Origin: Cohnella ginsengisoli
Lineage (GTDB): Bacteria; Bacillota; Bacilli; Paenibacillales; Paenibacillaceae
Assembly: GCF_029525555.1 (NCBI RefSeq)
Contig: NZ_JAPDHZ010000003.1
Location: forward strand, 1,488,001 to 1,552,000
Direction: 5' to 3'
Length of the DNA: 64,000 nt
Below, in pieces: positions 63,779 to 64,000 of the stretch. Below the pieces are notes generated by a model. The model saw nothing but the letters and a program-made list of their open reading frames with translations. It made no database searches and was not told the origin of the DNA. Numbering within the stretch: the first letter of the stretch is position 1; each line of letters opens with the position of its first letter. The translations under genes and the position numbers were made by a program.

Positions 63779-64000
63779 CAGTAGCTGACCTTCTTCTCCA
63801 TATAGAATTGAATGCGGGTGATCGCGAGGATTACTACGAACAGGAATACGGATTGCGCATACGCCAACCCAAAATGACTTTTCCGCAGCGCATCCAGGTA
63901 AATGTTGTAGCTGATAATGCCGGTGCTGTTGTACGGCCCGCCGGCGGTCAGCACATGGATCTGGGCGAACGCCTGAAAGGCAACGATGGCATTGACGATA
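63778..64000 (-). CDS. ABC transporter permease, UgpA type (5' end outside window)
   Basis: The last 73 codons of a permease gene: ...IVNAIVAFQAFAQIHVLTAGGPYNSTGIISYNI... (cited by key residues) to MEKKVSY. The LTAGGPYNST segment after the EAA region is characteristic of UgpA/MalF-type CUT1 permeases. First visible gene of the Ugp-like operon; the start lies beyond base 64000. Confidence 0.88.
   Translation of the reverse strand, partial: IVNAIVAFQAFAQIHVLTAGGPYNSTGIISYNIYLDALRKSHFGLAYAQSVFLFVVILAITRIQFYMEKKVSY

Noticed and set aside
1..64000. tRNA or rRNA genes and a replication or phage attachment site
   Set aside because: No cloverleaf ends, CCA-like acceptor stems, rRNA strings, integrase or DnaA-box clusters were recognised by eye.

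Overview
The window looks like a chromosomal segment of a G+C-rich, spore-forming member of the Paenibacillaceae (Cohnella- or Paenibacillus-like). This is inferred from gene content: YneF, a BrxA/BrxB bacilliredoxin, EcsAB, a KinB-like kinase, a xylA/xylB/xylR locus with a Bacillus-type xylO, YesM/YesN-type two-component genes beside LplB/LplC-type permeases, and an S-layer-homology protein. Strong GGAGG ribosome sites and frequent TTG/GTG starts fit. No rRNA, tRNA or CRISPR locus was seen.

Layout. 1-11.4 kb: a truncated secreted lectin-like protein, a membrane diguanylate cyclase, a Gfo/Idh/MocA dehydrogenase, GNAT acetyltransferases, folE, yneF, an HD-GYP-like protein, and the DUF402-lepB-queG cluster. 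11.4-20.5 kb: sodA with an IS3-family element inserted inside its terminator, mutY plus an AraC regulator, a lipoprotein cytochrome c, nadE-acpS, a bacilliredoxin, a 42-residue protein and a KinB-like kinase. 20.5-24 kb: a BaiN-type flavoprotein, then an 11-unit tandem array (~52 bp period) interrupted by an IS256-family element. 24-31.6 kb: ecsAB, the xylose genes with a shared operator, and an FMN reductase. 31.7-33.6 kb: a group IIC intron placed directly behind a terminator. 33.6-41 kb: a GAF kinase/LuxR pair, fucU, an Rrf2 regulator and a large fn3/SLH surface protein. 41-54.5 kb: a 7TMR-DISM hybrid kinase with two kinase modules and a SARP-type regulator, then a CUT1-like carbohydrate uptake locus (two permeases, two binding lipoproteins, YesM/YesN). 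54.9-55.5 kb: a second 11-unit array, exactly 52 bp per unit. 55.6-64 kb: an Fsr-like exporter, a TlpA-like thioredoxin, a YhdH-type reductase, and a Ugp-like operon interleaved with three glycerophosphodiester phosphodiesterase genes, two of which have lost the catalytic HRG motif.

A sequence-wide oddity: ten protein genes are each broken by exactly one extra base in a homopolymer of 5-7 nt. In every case the protein is restored to its family length by removing that base. The most economical reading is consensus/sequencing error, so these genes are annotated as joined CDS. The main biological points for follow-up are the two related hairpin arrays, the HRG-less GDPD paralogues, the mobile elements in or behind terminators, and a SARP-like 11-bp direct repeat upstream of the hybrid kinase.
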